Below are positions 1 through 9,386 of a stretch of 64,000 nucleotides of DNA, piece after piece. The position numbers were made by a program, and so were the translations under genes. Within the stretch, counting starts at the first letter, position 1, and each line of letters begins with the position of its first letter. This DNA is from Opitutaceae bacterium. Lineage in GTDB: Bacteria; Verrucomicrobiota; Verrucomicrobiia; Opitutales; Opitutaceae. The stretch lies in assembly GCA_024233285.1 (NCBI GenBank), contig JACKPU010000006.1, positions 1 through 64,000 of the forward strand, in the 5' to 3' direction. The notes under the pieces are model-generated. The model was not told the DNA's origin. It did not search any database and worked only from the letters and a program-made list of their open reading frames with translations.

Positions 1-1703
1 CCGGTCTGCGTGAGGCGGCCTATTTCGGGTATGTTGACGCCCCGCGCGGGGCTGACGGCATCATACGGGAAATCCCATTGGTGGTGCGGATCGGGCAAGA
101 GGTGTTTCCCTCTCTCGCGCTGCAGACGCTCATGGCCTACTACGAGGTGGCACCGGATGAGGTGAGCGTGAAGTTGGGCGATGCGGTATATCTACCCACT
201 GACGACGGGATGCGGCGCATTCCCATATCGAAGCAGGGCATGTATTTCATCAACTTTCGCTACGATCACGATGATGTGCGGCCGGATTTTCCCACGCGCA
301 CCTATCGGGAAGTGATGATCAAGCTGCACTCGCATTACGTCGAGCAGCTGCCCAACGCGCCCAAGCCCCCGGATTACGAGGGCAAGATCGTGTTTGTCGG
401 GCAAACTGTCACCGGCCGTGCCGATGCGGGTCCTACACCGCGTTCGGCTTATTCGCCGCTCGTGCTCATGCATGCCAATGTGGTCAACAATGTCCTCGCG
501 CAGGATTACGCGCGCCGGGTGCCGGATTGGGCGTCTTGGTTGCTCGTCCTGGCGCTGGCCTACGTGTGTGTGTGGCTGGCGCTCACTCGTTCGATCACGT
601 TGCTGGCGACGGTTTCAACGTTGATTGTGGTCTCATACTTGGGGTTGACGATGTGGGGCTGGATCAAATGGAGCCTCTGGTTCCCTTGGATCGGACCGTT
701 GCTCGGATTGATGGGCAGCCAGTTCATCGTGATCGGGCGGCGGGTTTGGCAGGAGCAGAAGGCCAAGCAGGAGATCAAAGGCATGTTTGGCAGCTATGTT
801 TCCCCGGCGTTGGTGGACAAACTGGTCGACGCGGGCGAACCGCCGAGGCTCGGGGGTATGCAGGCGCCGATTACGGCCTACTTCAGCGATATCCAAGGAT
901 TCTCCTCGTTTTCCGAACTGCTCCCGCCCGAACGCCTCGTGGAGCTAATGAACGAATATCTTACGGCTTGCACGGACATCATCACCGAGGAAGGGGGCAC
1001 CCTCGACAAATACATCGGTGATGCGGTGGTCGCGATGTTCGGGGCGCCGATTCCACTCACGGACCACGCTTATCGCGCATGTCTGGCTTCACAACGCGTG
1101 CAACTGCGGCTGGGCGAATTGCGGGTCAAATGGCGGGGCGAGGGGACCAAATGGCCGGCAGTGGTTCACGGTATGCAATCGCGGATTGGCCTGAACACAG
1201 GTCCTTGCGTCGTGGGCAACATGGGCAGTCGCACGCGTTTCAATTACACCATGATGGGTGACGATGTTAATCTGGCCGCGCGCATGGAAAGCGGCGCGAA
1301 ACACTGGGGCGTGTATTCGCTGACGACCGAGGCTACGCGCGCGGCCTGCGTGCAGCACGGCGGCGACCGCATCGTCTTCCGGCCGCTCGGCCGCATCGTG
1401 GTCAAGGGCCGGACGTCGGCGGTGCCTATCCACGAAATCGTGGGGCTGAAGGAAAACATCAGCGACCAGACTCTCGATTGCTTGGATCGTTTTGCCGCCG
1501 GACTGGAATCCTACTTCGCCCGCGACTGGGATGCGGCGGCAGCGCAGTTCGCCGAAGCGTCCCGGTTGGAATTGCGCCAGCCGGTCGGCGCGCATGACAC
1601 GGCAGCGAATCCAGCCCTAGTCTATCTGCGCATGGTGGCCGCCATGAAGGCCAATCCACCGGGGCGCGATTGGGATGGAACGCACAAGATGACGGGAAAG
1701 TAG
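1..1703 (+). CDS. CHASE2-domain adenylate cyclase, 5' end cut by window edge
   Basis: The reading frame is open from base 3, so the start lies upstream of the window. The first residues (Gly-Tyr-Val-Asp near 27-38, then Gly-Ile-Ile-Arg-Glu-Ile-Pro-Leu near 57-80) fit the end of a periplasmic or extracellular CHASE2 sensor. Three hydrophobic segments at about 530-750 would be the membrane region. The class III cyclase catalytic domain covers about 860-1400. Its metal-binding Asp residues are in FSDIQGF (codon 888-890) and YIGDAV (codon 1020-1022). Lys in LDKYIGD (1008-1010) and Thr in YTMMGDDVN favour ATP over GTP, and NLAAR carries the transition-state Asn and Arg. It should make cAMP on the cytoplasmic side in response to an external or membrane signal. 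The secreted FecR-domain gene lies just downstream on the same strand. Confidence 0.93.
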   Translation, partial: GLREAAYFGYVDAPRGADGIIREIPLVVRIGQEVFPSLALQTLMAYYEVAPDEVSVKLGDAVYLPTDDGMRRIPISKQGMYFINFRYDHDDVRPDFPTRTYREVMIKLHSHYVEQLPNAPKPPDYEGKIVFVGQTVTGRADAGPTPRSAYSPLVLMHANVVNNVLAQDYARRVPDWASWLLVLALAYVCVWLALTRSITLLATVSTLIVVSYLGLTMWGWIKWSLWFPWIGPLLGLMGSQFIVIGRRVWQEQKAKQEIKGMFGSYVSPALVDKLVDAGEPPRLGGMQAPITAYFSDIQGFSSFSELLPPERLVELMNEYLTACTDIITEEGGTLDKYIGDAVVAMFGAPIPLTDHAYRACLASQRVQLRLGELRVKWRGEGTKWPAVVHGMQSRIGLNTGPCVVGNMGSRTRFNYTMMGDDVNLAARMESGAKHWGVYSLTTEATRAACVQHGGDRIVFRPLGRIVVKGRTSAVPIHEIVGLKENISDQTLDCLDRFAAGLESYFARDWDAAAAQFAEASRLELRQPVGAHDTAANPALVYLRMVAAMKANPPGRDWDGTHKMTGK

Positions 1704-1819
1704 CCCGCAGCGGTGGTGGTGGTTTTGTTGCAATACATTTGCTTGCGTGAAAATCACGGTGCTCTAGACACCGGTGGTTGGAACGGTCCAGCGATTTCTG
1801 GTTCTCATTTTATCCACAC

Positions 1820-2914
1820 ATGAACTTTTCGAAAATTTTGGGAGTTTTGCTCCTGTTGTTCACGGCCACGGCATTGCTGGGCCAGAATGCGACCGTCATG
1901 CGCATGACCGGGGCGAAGTCCGCGATGGTGCTCCTCCCTGACGCTTCGGAAGAAACCCCGTTGCGGGAGGGACAGGAGGTTCCGGCCGGCGCGCTGATTA
2001 CGGTGGGCGATGATACCAAGCTCTTTTTGCGCACTTTCCAGGGCGCGATCACGACGGCCGCCGCCGGCTCCGTCTTCATGATTGAAGAGGTCAAGGCCAA
2101 CGATGACGGCACTGAAACCACCCGCATTGAACTGCGCGGCGGAGACATTGTTGCCAATCTGGATCCGACCAAAAAGGGCATCCACGATTACCGCGTGCGC
2201 ACGCCCAAAGGGGTGGCGGCGGCGCGCGGCACGACTTACACGGTCAGCGTGGCAGGGTTGGAAGTGGTGGTGACTGTCTCGGGTGGTGAAGTCTCATTTT
2301 CGATCCCCCAGCTACCCAATCCGGTGGTGATTACGCCCGGCAATGCCAGCACTGGCGGTTCGTCCGTCAGCTTGGCTGCGGCGCTTGCCGACCCAGCCAC
2401 AGCGGCGGTGGTCAATCAAGCCATGCAGGCAACGGCTGCGGCGGTTGCCACTTTGGTCGGTGATCCGACCAGTGGCGTGACTTCCGCCACTCTTACCCAA
2501 GTGATCAACACGGCGGCGGCCGCCGGTAACACGAATGGTGACGGCGGCTCGTTGGTGGCCGTGGTAGCCGCGGCCGCGACCCAAGCCAATGCGAGTGTGG
2601 CCACTCAAGTCGTGCAAGCGGCGGTGGCTGCCACGGCCTCCTCGGCAAACGCAGCAGCGGTGGCGAATACCGTCGTCGCTTCGGTGACTCGCGCCGCGGC
2701 ATCATCCACCGGTCAATCGGTGGCGACAGTGGCTGCTACGCTGAGTCAGGTGGCTAACACGGCTTCAAATGGCACTTTGAATGTTAACACTGACACGATC
2801 ACCAACGCGGTGAATAACAGTAATACCACCTCTGAGTCGCCGCCGGCGCAAACGCCCACGGACGTCGAAGTGGAAGTGCCGGTTGATAACATCGTGGTCA
2901 GTCCCACCGACTGA
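1820..2914 (+). CDS. Secreted FecR-domain protein with long Ala/Val/Thr-rich tail
   Basis: The start is placed at the ATG at 1820 because it opens directly into a signal peptide (MNFSKILG, then a Leu-rich core ending near LLGQ). An in-frame TTG at 1778 would bury that signal. Residues about 40-150 form a FecR domain with the typical end YRVRTPKGVAAARGTTYTVS. The remaining 200 or so residues are dominated by Ala, Val, Thr, Ser and Asn without Cys, resembling a fibrous or disordered surface tail, and end in an acidic stretch. It follows the CHASE2 cyclase after 116 bp. FecR-domain proteins and CHASE2 cyclases occur together in other bacteria, so a periplasmic partner role is plausible but inferred. 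This is not the classical FecR anti-sigma regulator: there is no cytoplasmic N-domain and no ECF sigma gene nearby. Confidence 0.85.
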   Translation: MNFSKILGVLLLLFTATALLGQNATVMRMTGAKSAMVLLPDASEETPLREGQEVPAGALITVGDDTKLFLRTFQGAITTAAAGSVFMIEEVKANDDGTETTRIELRGGDIVANLDPTKKGIHDYRVRTPKGVAAARGTTYTVSVAGLEVVVTVSGGEVSFSIPQLPNPVVITPGNASTGGSSVSLAAALADPATAAVVNQAMQATAAAVATLVGDPTSGVTSATLTQVINTAAAAGNTNGDGGSLVAVVAAAATQANASVATQVVQAAVAATASSANAAAVANTVVASVTRAAASSTGQSVATVAATLSQVANTASNGTLNVNTDTITNAVNNSNTTSESPPAQTPTDVEVEVPVDNIVVSPTD

Positions 2915-2936
2915 CGGGAAATCACTTTCGCCCAGT

Positions 2937-2967
2937 AAAACGCCCGCGAGTAATCGCGGGCGTTTTT
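2937..2967. terminator. Bidirectional intrinsic terminator
   Basis: AAAA is followed by a perfect 9-bp stem CGCCCGCGA / TCGCGGGCG with loop GTAA and then TTTTT. It sits between the convergent FecR gene and HAD gene and has A/T tracts suited to both strands. Confidence 0.9.
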
Positions 2968-2968
2968 G

Positions 2969-4000
2969 TCATTCCGTGTCGAGGAAGCTCGATTGCTTTG
3001 GCTGTTTGGCCCGCAGTCGGGCCGCCTCCTCTTCCGGGGAGGGATTGAGGTGCCGCGGCGGCTTGGTGGTCTTCTGGGCGACAGCAGTCTCACGATCGCT
3101 GACGATGCGATCGCAGATGGCGTGGATATGCAGTCGCAACCAACGGGCCGTGCTGCTGTTGGCGGCGTAGTCGGCCGGACCGTAGCCGTGAATGCGGCCG
3201 GATTGCAGCAGCCGGTCGTTTTGCTCGAATTCACCGCTGTGCTCCGGGTTGTAAACTCCGTAAGTGCGCCCGCCGCCGCCTTTGACGACCGAAAAGCTCG
3301 GTATGTCGCTCGGACCGTCGGCGATGTAGATCATGTTCTGGAAAGGAATGCGCCGATCCTCGGGCTTGACGTTGGCGTTGACGTCGATCGCGGAATTCCG
3401 GTTCGTGCCTTTGTTGATCTCGAACAACGCACGGGTCTTGGTCGTGTTGTCGATGACCATGCCGATCTGGGCAATGACGGCGTCGGCGGAGAGTTCGATT
3501 TCGCTCTGCTTGAGAAAACCAGGTTGCAGCGGATTCTCGATGAACTCGCAGCCCCAGATGCCGTCGACATGGCTGGCGATGGCGCTGCCGCGGATCATTT
3601 CTGCCAAGCCAGTGCTGACGATGTAGTGCTCCAGTTCGATTTCGTGCTTCCGATATTCCGCTTTCTCGCGCACGTAATTTTTTGAAAGGTTGAAGAAATC
3701 AGGCAGACCGGGGTAGAAGGAGATGTCGGCACCATACTCGCGCAGCATGCGGTTGTTCAGCCGTCCGAATTTGCCGGCGAGCACGTAGGTGAGGATGTGG
3801 TTGAGGTAGCTGATTTCGCCCGAGAGGTGGTAGCCGCGTTTGCGGTAGTTCTCCACCAAGGCATTGGTCTCGGCCCAAAAGACGGACTCATCCACGCCGT
3901 GGCGACGGAAGAGCGGGGCTTGCATGTAGCCGGGGATTAGCGTCTTGTCGAAGTCCCAAATACAAGCGATGGTGTTTTGTGTGAAAAGTGTCGTGGGCAT
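2969..4000 (-). CDS. HAD-superfamily phosphohydrolase
   Basis: A 343-residue protein with the haloacid dehalogenase motifs in order: motif I IWDFDKTLIPG near residue 17 (nucleophile Asp and acid/base Asp), motif II Ser/Thr in YIVSTGLAEMI near residue 127, and motif III/IV IADGPSD near residue 245. A helical cap of about 90 residues lies between motifs I and II. It should hydrolyse a phosphate ester in the cytoplasm; the substrate cannot be told from sequence. The C-terminal 40 residues are charged and look disordered. ATG at 4000; the gene stands alone, diverging from prfA and converging on the FecR gene. Confidence 0.85.
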   Translation of the reverse strand: MPTTLFTQNTIACIWDFDKTLIPGYMQAPLFRRHGVDESVFWAETNALVENYRKRGYHLSGEISYLNHILTYVLAGKFGRLNNRMLREYGADISFYPGLPDFFNLSKNYVREKAEYRKHEIELEHYIVSTGLAEMIRGSAIASHVDGIWGCEFIENPLQPGFLKQSEIELSADAVIAQIGMVIDNTTKTRALFEINKGTNRNSAIDVNANVKPEDRRIPFQNMIYIADGPSDIPSFSVVKGGGGRTYGVYNPEHSGEFEQNDRLLQSGRIHGYGPADYAANSSTARWLRLHIHAICDRIVSDRETAVAQKTTKPPRHLNPSPEEEAARLRAKQPKQSSFLDTE

Positions 4001-4106
4001 TGCGAATCAGCACCGGTAGGGTGTCCGCCGGTTTTTTGTGCCTGAATGGAAGCCGCAAATCCGCGGCGCACGCAATTCGCAAATCAACGCCTTGACTCCC
4101 CCTTGA

Positions 4107-5213
4107 ATGGAAACCCTGCCAGACATTTTCCCCTTTCAGCAACGCCACGACGAACTCGCCGCCCAGATGGCGGATGCAGCGTTTTACGCCAATCCGCGGC
4201 GGGCCGCCGATGTCACGCGGGAACACCAGCGCCTGCACGAATTGATCGAATCACATCGCCGGCACACCAAACTCGCCCGGGACATCGCCGAGGCCGAGGC
4301 CTTGGGGCGCGATCCTGCGGCGGATGACGATTTGCGCGAACTGGTGACCACCGAACTGCCGGCGATGAAGATGGAACTCGCCGCCCTGCATCATGAAATC
4401 TTGCAGGGCATGATACCGCCCGAGCCGACCGATTCACGCAACACCGTGATGGAAATTCGGGCCGGCACCGGCGGTGATGAGGCCAGTCTTTTTGCCGCGG
4501 ATCTGTTTCGCCTGTATTCGCGCTACGCGGAGGATCGCGGCTGGAAGGTCCAGCCCATGAGCAGCAGTTACTCGGACAAGGGCGGATTCAAAGAGGTGAT
4601 TTTTCTCATCAGTGGCACGGATGTTTACAAGCAGCTCAAGTTCGAGAGCGGGGTGCATCGGGTGCAGCGGGTGCCGGTCACCGAGGCGAATGGCCGTATT
4701 CACACCTCGACGGTGACGGTGGCGGTGCTGCCTGAGGCGGAGGAAGTGGATGTGCAGATTGATCCGCAGGATCTGGAGATTTCCGTTTCGCGCGCGAGCG
4801 GCCCCGGCGGTCAGGGCGTCAATACGACCGATTCGGCGGTGCAGATACTGCACAAACCCACCGGGTTGATCGTGCAGTGTGCGGATGAGCGTTCGCAGCT
4901 GAAGAACAAGGCCCGCGCGATGACGGTGCTGCGCTCACGCCTGTTGAAGCAACGCGAGGAGGAGGAGCGGGCCAAATATGCGAACGAGCGGCGCAGCCAG
5001 ATCGGATCCGGCGATCGCAGCGAACGCATCCGCACTTATAACTTCCCGCAAAACCGGGTGACGGATCACCGAATCGGACTGACCTTGCAAAATCTGCCCG
5101 AGGTGATGGAGGGCGGGGTAGACGAACTTTTCGAGGCCCTGCAACGCGAAGATCTCGCCGAAAAACTTGCGGCTATCAATCGGGGAGAAACGCCCGGCAT
5201 GCCGGTTCGCTGA
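4107..5213 (+). CDS. prfA: Peptide chain release factor 1
   Basis: A 368-residue class I release factor, slightly longer than the usual 355-360. The domain 3 GGQ motif is in SGPGGQGVNTTDSAV near residues 232-246. The stop-codon reading motif P-x-T is present as VPVTEANGRIHT, which marks RF1 (UAA/UAG) and not RF2 (SPF). It releases finished peptides in the ribosomal A site. It begins at the ATG at 4107 and is followed after 5 bp by prmC, the methyltransferase that modifies the Gln of its GGQ motif. This is the conserved prfA-prmC operon. Confidence 0.97.
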   Translation: METLPDIFPFQQRHDELAAQMADAAFYANPRRAADVTREHQRLHELIESHRRHTKLARDIAEAEALGRDPAADDDLRELVTTELPAMKMELAALHHEILQGMIPPEPTDSRNTVMEIRAGTGGDEASLFAADLFRLYSRYAEDRGWKVQPMSSSYSDKGGFKEVIFLISGTDVYKQLKFESGVHRVQRVPVTEANGRIHTSTVTVAVLPEAEEVDVQIDPQDLEISVSRASGPGGQGVNTTDSAVQILHKPTGLIVQCADERSQLKNKARAMTVLRSRLLKQREEEERAKYANERRSQIGSGDRSERIRTYNFPQNRVTDHRIGLTLQNLPEVMEGGVDELFEALQREDLAEKLAAINRGETPGMPVR

Positions 5214-5218
5214 AGCTC

Positions 5219-6064
5219 ATGCGCACGGTATTGGAAATCATTAAAATGAGCGCCGACTTCCTCGGCGGAAAGGGCGTGGAGCAACCCCGCCTCAACGCCG
5301 AACTTATGGTCGGCCATGCGCTCGGTTTGAAGCGCATGCAGCTTTATCTCCAATTTGAGCGGCCGCTGGCAGAATCGGAGTTGGAAACCATTCGCGGCTA
5401 TCTGCGGCGGCGCGGTCAACGCGAGCCGTTGCAATACATCCTCGGCGAAACCGATTTTTTGGGCCTGGCCTTGAAGACGGACCGGCGCGCGCTGATTCCG
5501 CGGCCGGAGACGGAATATCTGGTTTCTTTGCTGACGGAGAAAATCGGGGCTTCTCCGCGCCGTGTGCTCGATTTGGGCACCGGCACGGGGGCGATTGCAC
5601 TGGCTTTGGCCACGCACTGGCCGGAGGCACAGGTGCTGGCGACCGATGTGAGCACGGACGCTCTCGCGCTGGCGCAGGAAAACGTCGAGCAAGTCGGACT
5701 TGGTGGACGTGTCCAGTTGCTGCAATCCGACTGGTATCAGCAGGTGCCGGCTGATACTTGCTTCGACTTGATCGTCAGCAATCCGCCGTATCTGAGCGAT
5801 CGCGAAACCGATGAGACGCTGGTCGAGGTGAAAAATTTCGAGCCCCGCATCGCGTTGACCCCGGGAGGGCATGGCTTGGAGTCGATCCAACGCATCATTG
5901 CCGGTGCCCCGGCGCACCTTAACGAAGGCGGGCTGTTGGCGATGGAAACGGGCATCGCCCAACATGAGGCCATCGCCGGATTGTTGGTCACCGCGGGTTT
6001 TTCACGGCACGAGTTTTTGCCGGACCTGACGGGACGTCCGCGATTTGCCTGGGCTTGGATTTGA
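5219..6064 (+). CDS. prmC: Release factor glutamine N5-methyltransferase PrmC
   Basis: 281 residues. A helical N-terminal recognition domain (about 1-75) is followed by a Rossmann-like SAM-dependent methyltransferase domain. Motif I is VLDLGTGTGAIALALA near residue 118, and the catalytic NPPY motif is in DLIVSNPPYLSD near residue 187, which binds the target Gln. It methylates the GGQ glutamine of RF1/RF2. The gene is translationally close to prfA (5 bp gap). Its stop codon directly abuts the end of the convergent protease gene, leaving no intergenic base, so any terminator must lie inside that gene. Confidence 0.96.
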   Translation: MRTVLEIIKMSADFLGGKGVEQPRLNAELMVGHALGLKRMQLYLQFERPLAESELETIRGYLRRRGQREPLQYILGETDFLGLALKTDRRALIPRPETEYLVSLLTEKIGASPRRVLDLGTGTGAIALALATHWPEAQVLATDVSTDALALAQENVEQVGLGGRVQLLQSDWYQQVPADTCFDLIVSNPPYLSDRETDETLVEVKNFEPRIALTPGGHGLESIQRIIAGAPAHLNEGGLLAMETGIAQHEAIAGLLVTAGFSRHEFLPDLTGRPRFAWAWI

Positions 6065-8287
6065 TCAGCCCTTGTCGGCGGAGCTGAGCGTGAGTGGTGG
6101 CGTGTGGTTGGCCCAGCGGGTTTTGTCCTGCGCCAGCTCAATGGCGTCGCCGACGACGCGAAGGCATTCCTTCAGGTGCACATCGACTTTGGCGAATCCG
6201 CTGTTTTCGTCGGTGCTGAGCAGCTCATCCTCAAGGGATTCGGGCGCATCGGCGTTTTCCTCCTTGGGCTCGGGCGCAGGTTTTTCCTCGATCGGGCCCA
6301 AGCGGAACTCCTCGCTGGGGAAGTCGAGTTTGGCCAGTTCCAGCTTTTCCTCTTTGAGCGATTTGCGAAACGCTTCGTCTTCGATTTGGCGTTCCTGCCG
6401 ACGCTCTAGATTGAGCGAAACCAATTTTTCCTCCTGCCGGGCCTTGAACCAATCAACGTTGCGTCGCAGGTAGCTGAACTCCTCGAGATTGTTTTGTCTT
6501 TCACGGCTGTCCTTTTTCAACATGAGCAGCACCTCATCCGGGATCGGTTGGGCCTCGAAAAAGGAAGTCGGAATTTCGTCCCACGCGAGTGCGCGCGGGA
6601 GATCGGCTTCACCGATCGGCAGATAGTCCTCGATCGACGGCAGCACGATGTCGGGCACGACGCCCTTGAGTTGGGTGGAGTTGCCGTTGGGAAGGTAATA
6701 TTTTTGAATGGTGAACTTGGTGGCGCCCGTCTTGAACGGAGAGTAGGCGAGCTGCGGCACGTAGCGCTTCATCTCCTCCAGGGCCTGCACGGATCCTTTG
6801 CCGTGGGTGGAGCTGTCGCCCACCACGATGGCACGTCCGTAGTTCTGCAGGGCACCAGTGACGATTTCGGAAGCCGAAGCACTGAAGCGGTCCACCAGCA
6901 CAGCCAGCGGGCCGTCGTAGGCGACAGCATCATTTTCGTCCGAACTCACGCGGATGTCACCGGCATAGTTTTTCACCTGCACGACGGGGCCATTTTTGAT
7001 GAACAGGCCGGTGACTTCAATGGCTTCGGAAAGCAGGCCGCCGCCATTGCGCCGCAGATCAAGCACGAGGCCTTGGATGCCCGCTGCTTTCAACTGGTCG
7101 ATCAGCTTGGCTACATCGAGAGAGGCGCTCGATTTTGATTCCTCACTTTCATCCTCATCCGACGGTCCATAGAACGATGGCAGGTTGATTACGCCGATGG
7201 GCATGGTGGTGCCGTTTTTGCCGGGGACTTGGAAGATGGCCGCATGGGCGCGGGCGCTGTTGAGTTTGACCACGTCGCGGACGATGGGGATTTCCTTGCG
7301 GGCGGACGGATCGATGGCATCGCCGGGCTGGACCAGCAGGCGCACCGTCGTGCCTTTCTCACCGCGGATCATGTCGACGATCTTTCGTAGCTTCATGCCG
7401 ATGATCTCGACGGGCTCGCCGCTTTCCTGGCCGACGGAGATTATCTTGTCGTTGGGTTTAAGCTGCTTGCTCAAGTCCGCGGGGCCACCGGGCACGATGT
7501 CGCGCACGACGCAATAATCGTCCTCAATGCCCAAAATGGCACCGATGCCGACGAGCTCGAGTTTCAGCTGGATGCCGAAGTCTTCAAACGTATCGCCTGA
7601 AAGGTAGGTGGTGTGCGGATCGTAGAGGCGGCCAATGGTGGCGAGAAACATTTCGGCCACGTCATTGCCCTCGAGGTCGGCAATGTTTTTCAACAGTCGC
7701 TCGTAGCGCTTGTGCACGGCGTCCTTGGCCTCTTCGGGGGTCTTCTTATTCAGAATCTCGGCAATGAGTTCGAACTTCAAGCGGTTCAGCCAGAGGTGAT
7801 CAGCCTCGGCTTGGTCCGCCGGCCATTCGACCTTGCTGCGGTCGATGCGATAATACTCGTCGGTATCCAGTCCTTCCGCAGCGGCGTCGAGATTTTGGAA
7901 TATCCAGTTCACGCGATCCTCGGCCCGCTGCTCATAGACGTAGAAGATCTCATACGCGGCGTCGATGTTGCCCAACCGGCTTACGTTCCAATAGAGGCTC
8001 GTGGCATACGCTTGGTCGAACTTTTCGCGGTCGGATTTGAGGAACATCATGCGCTGGCCGTCGAGCACACTCATATAGTCCTTGACGACCTCGGCGTAGT
8101 TGGTGCTGCGCACCGCATCGCGGTTGTAGTGGGCTTGGGAAAGCAATTGCACCATGACCCGGGCTTCGGTGGCGAGGGTTGGCGAGGTGACGAATTTGCG
8201 GTCGGCTGCAGCGGCCGGGAAAATCGCGGCGGTGGCAAGAATCAGGAACGAAAGAGCGGCCCGGGCCAGGTGGTGGCGAAAAATCAT
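6065..8287 (-). CDS. prc: Carboxy-terminal processing (tail-specific) protease, S41 family
   Basis: 740 residues with a signal peptide (MIFRHHLARAALSF, then hydrophobic, cleavage near AAA-DRK), so it is periplasmic. The order of domains is a long N-terminal helical region, a PDZ domain near residues 225-310 (VGIGAILGIEDD, VRDIVPGGPA), an S41 core with LRRNGGGLLSEA, the nucleophile in RFSASASEIVTGA near residue 469 and the general-base Lys in THGKGSVQALEE near residue 496, and a charged C-terminal region like the DUF3340 tail of Prc/Tsp. It degrades or trims periplasmic proteins from the C terminus. The length matches E. coli Prc more than the shorter CtpA group. ATG at 8287. Confidence 0.93.
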   Translation of the reverse strand: MIFRHHLARAALSFLILATAAIFPAAAADRKFVTSPTLATEARVMVQLLSQAHYNRDAVRSTNYAEVVKDYMSVLDGQRMMFLKSDREKFDQAYATSLYWNVSRLGNIDAAYEIFYVYEQRAEDRVNWIFQNLDAAAEGLDTDEYYRIDRSKVEWPADQAEADHLWLNRLKFELIAEILNKKTPEEAKDAVHKRYERLLKNIADLEGNDVAEMFLATIGRLYDPHTTYLSGDTFEDFGIQLKLELVGIGAILGIEDDYCVVRDIVPGGPADLSKQLKPNDKIISVGQESGEPVEIIGMKLRKIVDMIRGEKGTTVRLLVQPGDAIDPSARKEIPIVRDVVKLNSARAHAAIFQVPGKNGTTMPIGVINLPSFYGPSDEDESEESKSSASLDVAKLIDQLKAAGIQGLVLDLRRNGGGLLSEAIEVTGLFIKNGPVVQVKNYAGDIRVSSDENDAVAYDGPLAVLVDRFSASASEIVTGALQNYGRAIVVGDSSTHGKGSVQALEEMKRYVPQLAYSPFKTGATKFTIQKYYLPNGNSTQLKGVVPDIVLPSIEDYLPIGEADLPRALAWDEIPTSFFEAQPIPDEVLLMLKKDSRERQNNLEEFSYLRRNVDWFKARQEEKLVSLNLERRQERQIEDEAFRKSLKEEKLELAKLDFPSEEFRLGPIEEKPAPEPKEENADAPESLEDELLSTDENSGFAKVDVHLKECLRVVGDAIELAQDKTRWANHTPPLTLSSADKG

Positions 8288-8324
8288 GAATGCGTTGGAT
8301 TGGTCGGAGCAAAAAATGTTTCGT

Positions 8325-8351
8325 GCGAACGCCGGCCTGGGGCCGGTTCGC
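8325..8351 (-). terminator. Stem-loop between rhomboid gene and protease gene
   Basis: On the minus strand GCGAAC-CGGCC / GGCCG-GC-GTTCGC forms an 11-bp stem with a 2-nt bulge, directly after the rhomboid stop codon. A run of six T follows, but 8 nt beyond the stem, so termination may be partial. Confidence 0.5.
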
Positions 8352-9236
8352 TCAACGGCGGCTTAGCAAATCCTTGGCGCTGTCGAGCACGCGCTTTTCC
8401 TCGTCGGTCAGCGAGCCGAATCCTTGGCTGTTGATCTTGTCGAGAATGCGATCCACCTCGGCCCGCAGATCACTGCGGTCGGTCAGGTTTACTTTGTATT
8501 TCGGGGCACTGGCGCTGGCCGTCTCGCGTTTGCGGGCCCATTTGGGCATTTCGAAACTCGCGGCGCGACCGAAGCTCCACTTGCCCTCGTGGATGTAGCG
8601 ATAGTAGACCCAGCCGGCCAGCATGCCGCCGAGGTGGGCGGAATGCGCGAAACCGAAGGGCGATGCGGCGCCCATGATTTCGTAGAACAGGAATCCGCAC
8701 AGATCCAGACCGAGCAGGACGTAGGCCACATACTTCGGCTTGACCGTCACCGGCACCACGAAGAACAGGAGGAAAGTGACCTGACGATTGGGGTAGAAGC
8801 AGGCAAAGATGGTCAGCAAACCGTAGACTGCGGCGCTCGCCCCCCAAACGACTCCGCCCGTAGTCCAGTTGGCGGCCAGCCAGAGCAAGCCGCCGCTGGC
8901 CGCGGCCGCGCCGTAAAACCACAGGAAGCGCTTCGAACCCATGACCGGCAGCAATTCGCGCCCGAGAAAGTAGAGCCCCAAGAGGTTGGCGATGACGTGC
9001 AGCAGATTGGAGGGGCTGTGCAGAAAGGAATAGGTCAGCAGCGTCCAGACCTTGCCCGACGTGATACCGTCAACGCTCAGCGCAAACAGGTCCACAAAGC
9101 TGCGGCCGACGCCAAACCAGCGCAGAAAAATGGTTTGCAGCAGAAACCCCGCGACAATGGCGGCGATCAACCACACCACCACCGACGTCTGGGGGGGGCG
9201 GTAGTCATCCCGCATATACGAGCGATCAGATAGCAT
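8352..9236 (-). CDS. Rhomboid-family intramembrane serine protease with C-terminal DUF6576-like tail
   Basis: Start chosen at the ATG at 9236 (MLSDRSYMRDDYR); an in-frame ATG 21 bp downstream at 9215 is also possible, and the upstream extension looks non-coding. About six hydrophobic segments make the rhomboid fold. The nucleophile Ser is in GASAAVYG (active rhomboids usually have GASG) and the base His is in AHSAHLGGMLAG, so the Ser-His dyad is retained. The last 50 residues (EVDRILDKINSQGF, SLTDEEKRVL) match the soluble tail found on rhomboids of this kind in Bacteroidota and Verrucomicrobiota. It should cleave transmembrane helices in the inner membrane; substrate unknown. Confidence 0.87.
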   Translation of the reverse strand: MLSDRSYMRDDYRPPQTSVVVWLIAAIVAGFLLQTIFLRWFGVGRSFVDLFALSVDGITSGKVWTLLTYSFLHSPSNLLHVIANLLGLYFLGRELLPVMGSKRFLWFYGAAAASGGLLWLAANWTTGGVVWGASAAVYGLLTIFACFYPNRQVTFLLFFVVPVTVKPKYVAYVLLGLDLCGFLFYEIMGAASPFGFAHSAHLGGMLAGWVYYRYIHEGKWSFGRAASFEMPKWARKRETASASAPKYKVNLTDRSDLRAEVDRILDKINSQGFGSLTDEEKRVLDSAKDLLSRR

Positions 9237-9386
9237 TTGATTTCGAGTTAAGCCGCCGCGCGGGCGAATACAAGCCGCCGAACTTGATTCTTGCGTTGTG
9301 AAACGGCCCAAAATGCGCATTATCTTACAAATGACCGCATGACCGCTTGACAGCGGCGTAATGTTTCCTTTCTCAATCGCGAACTT

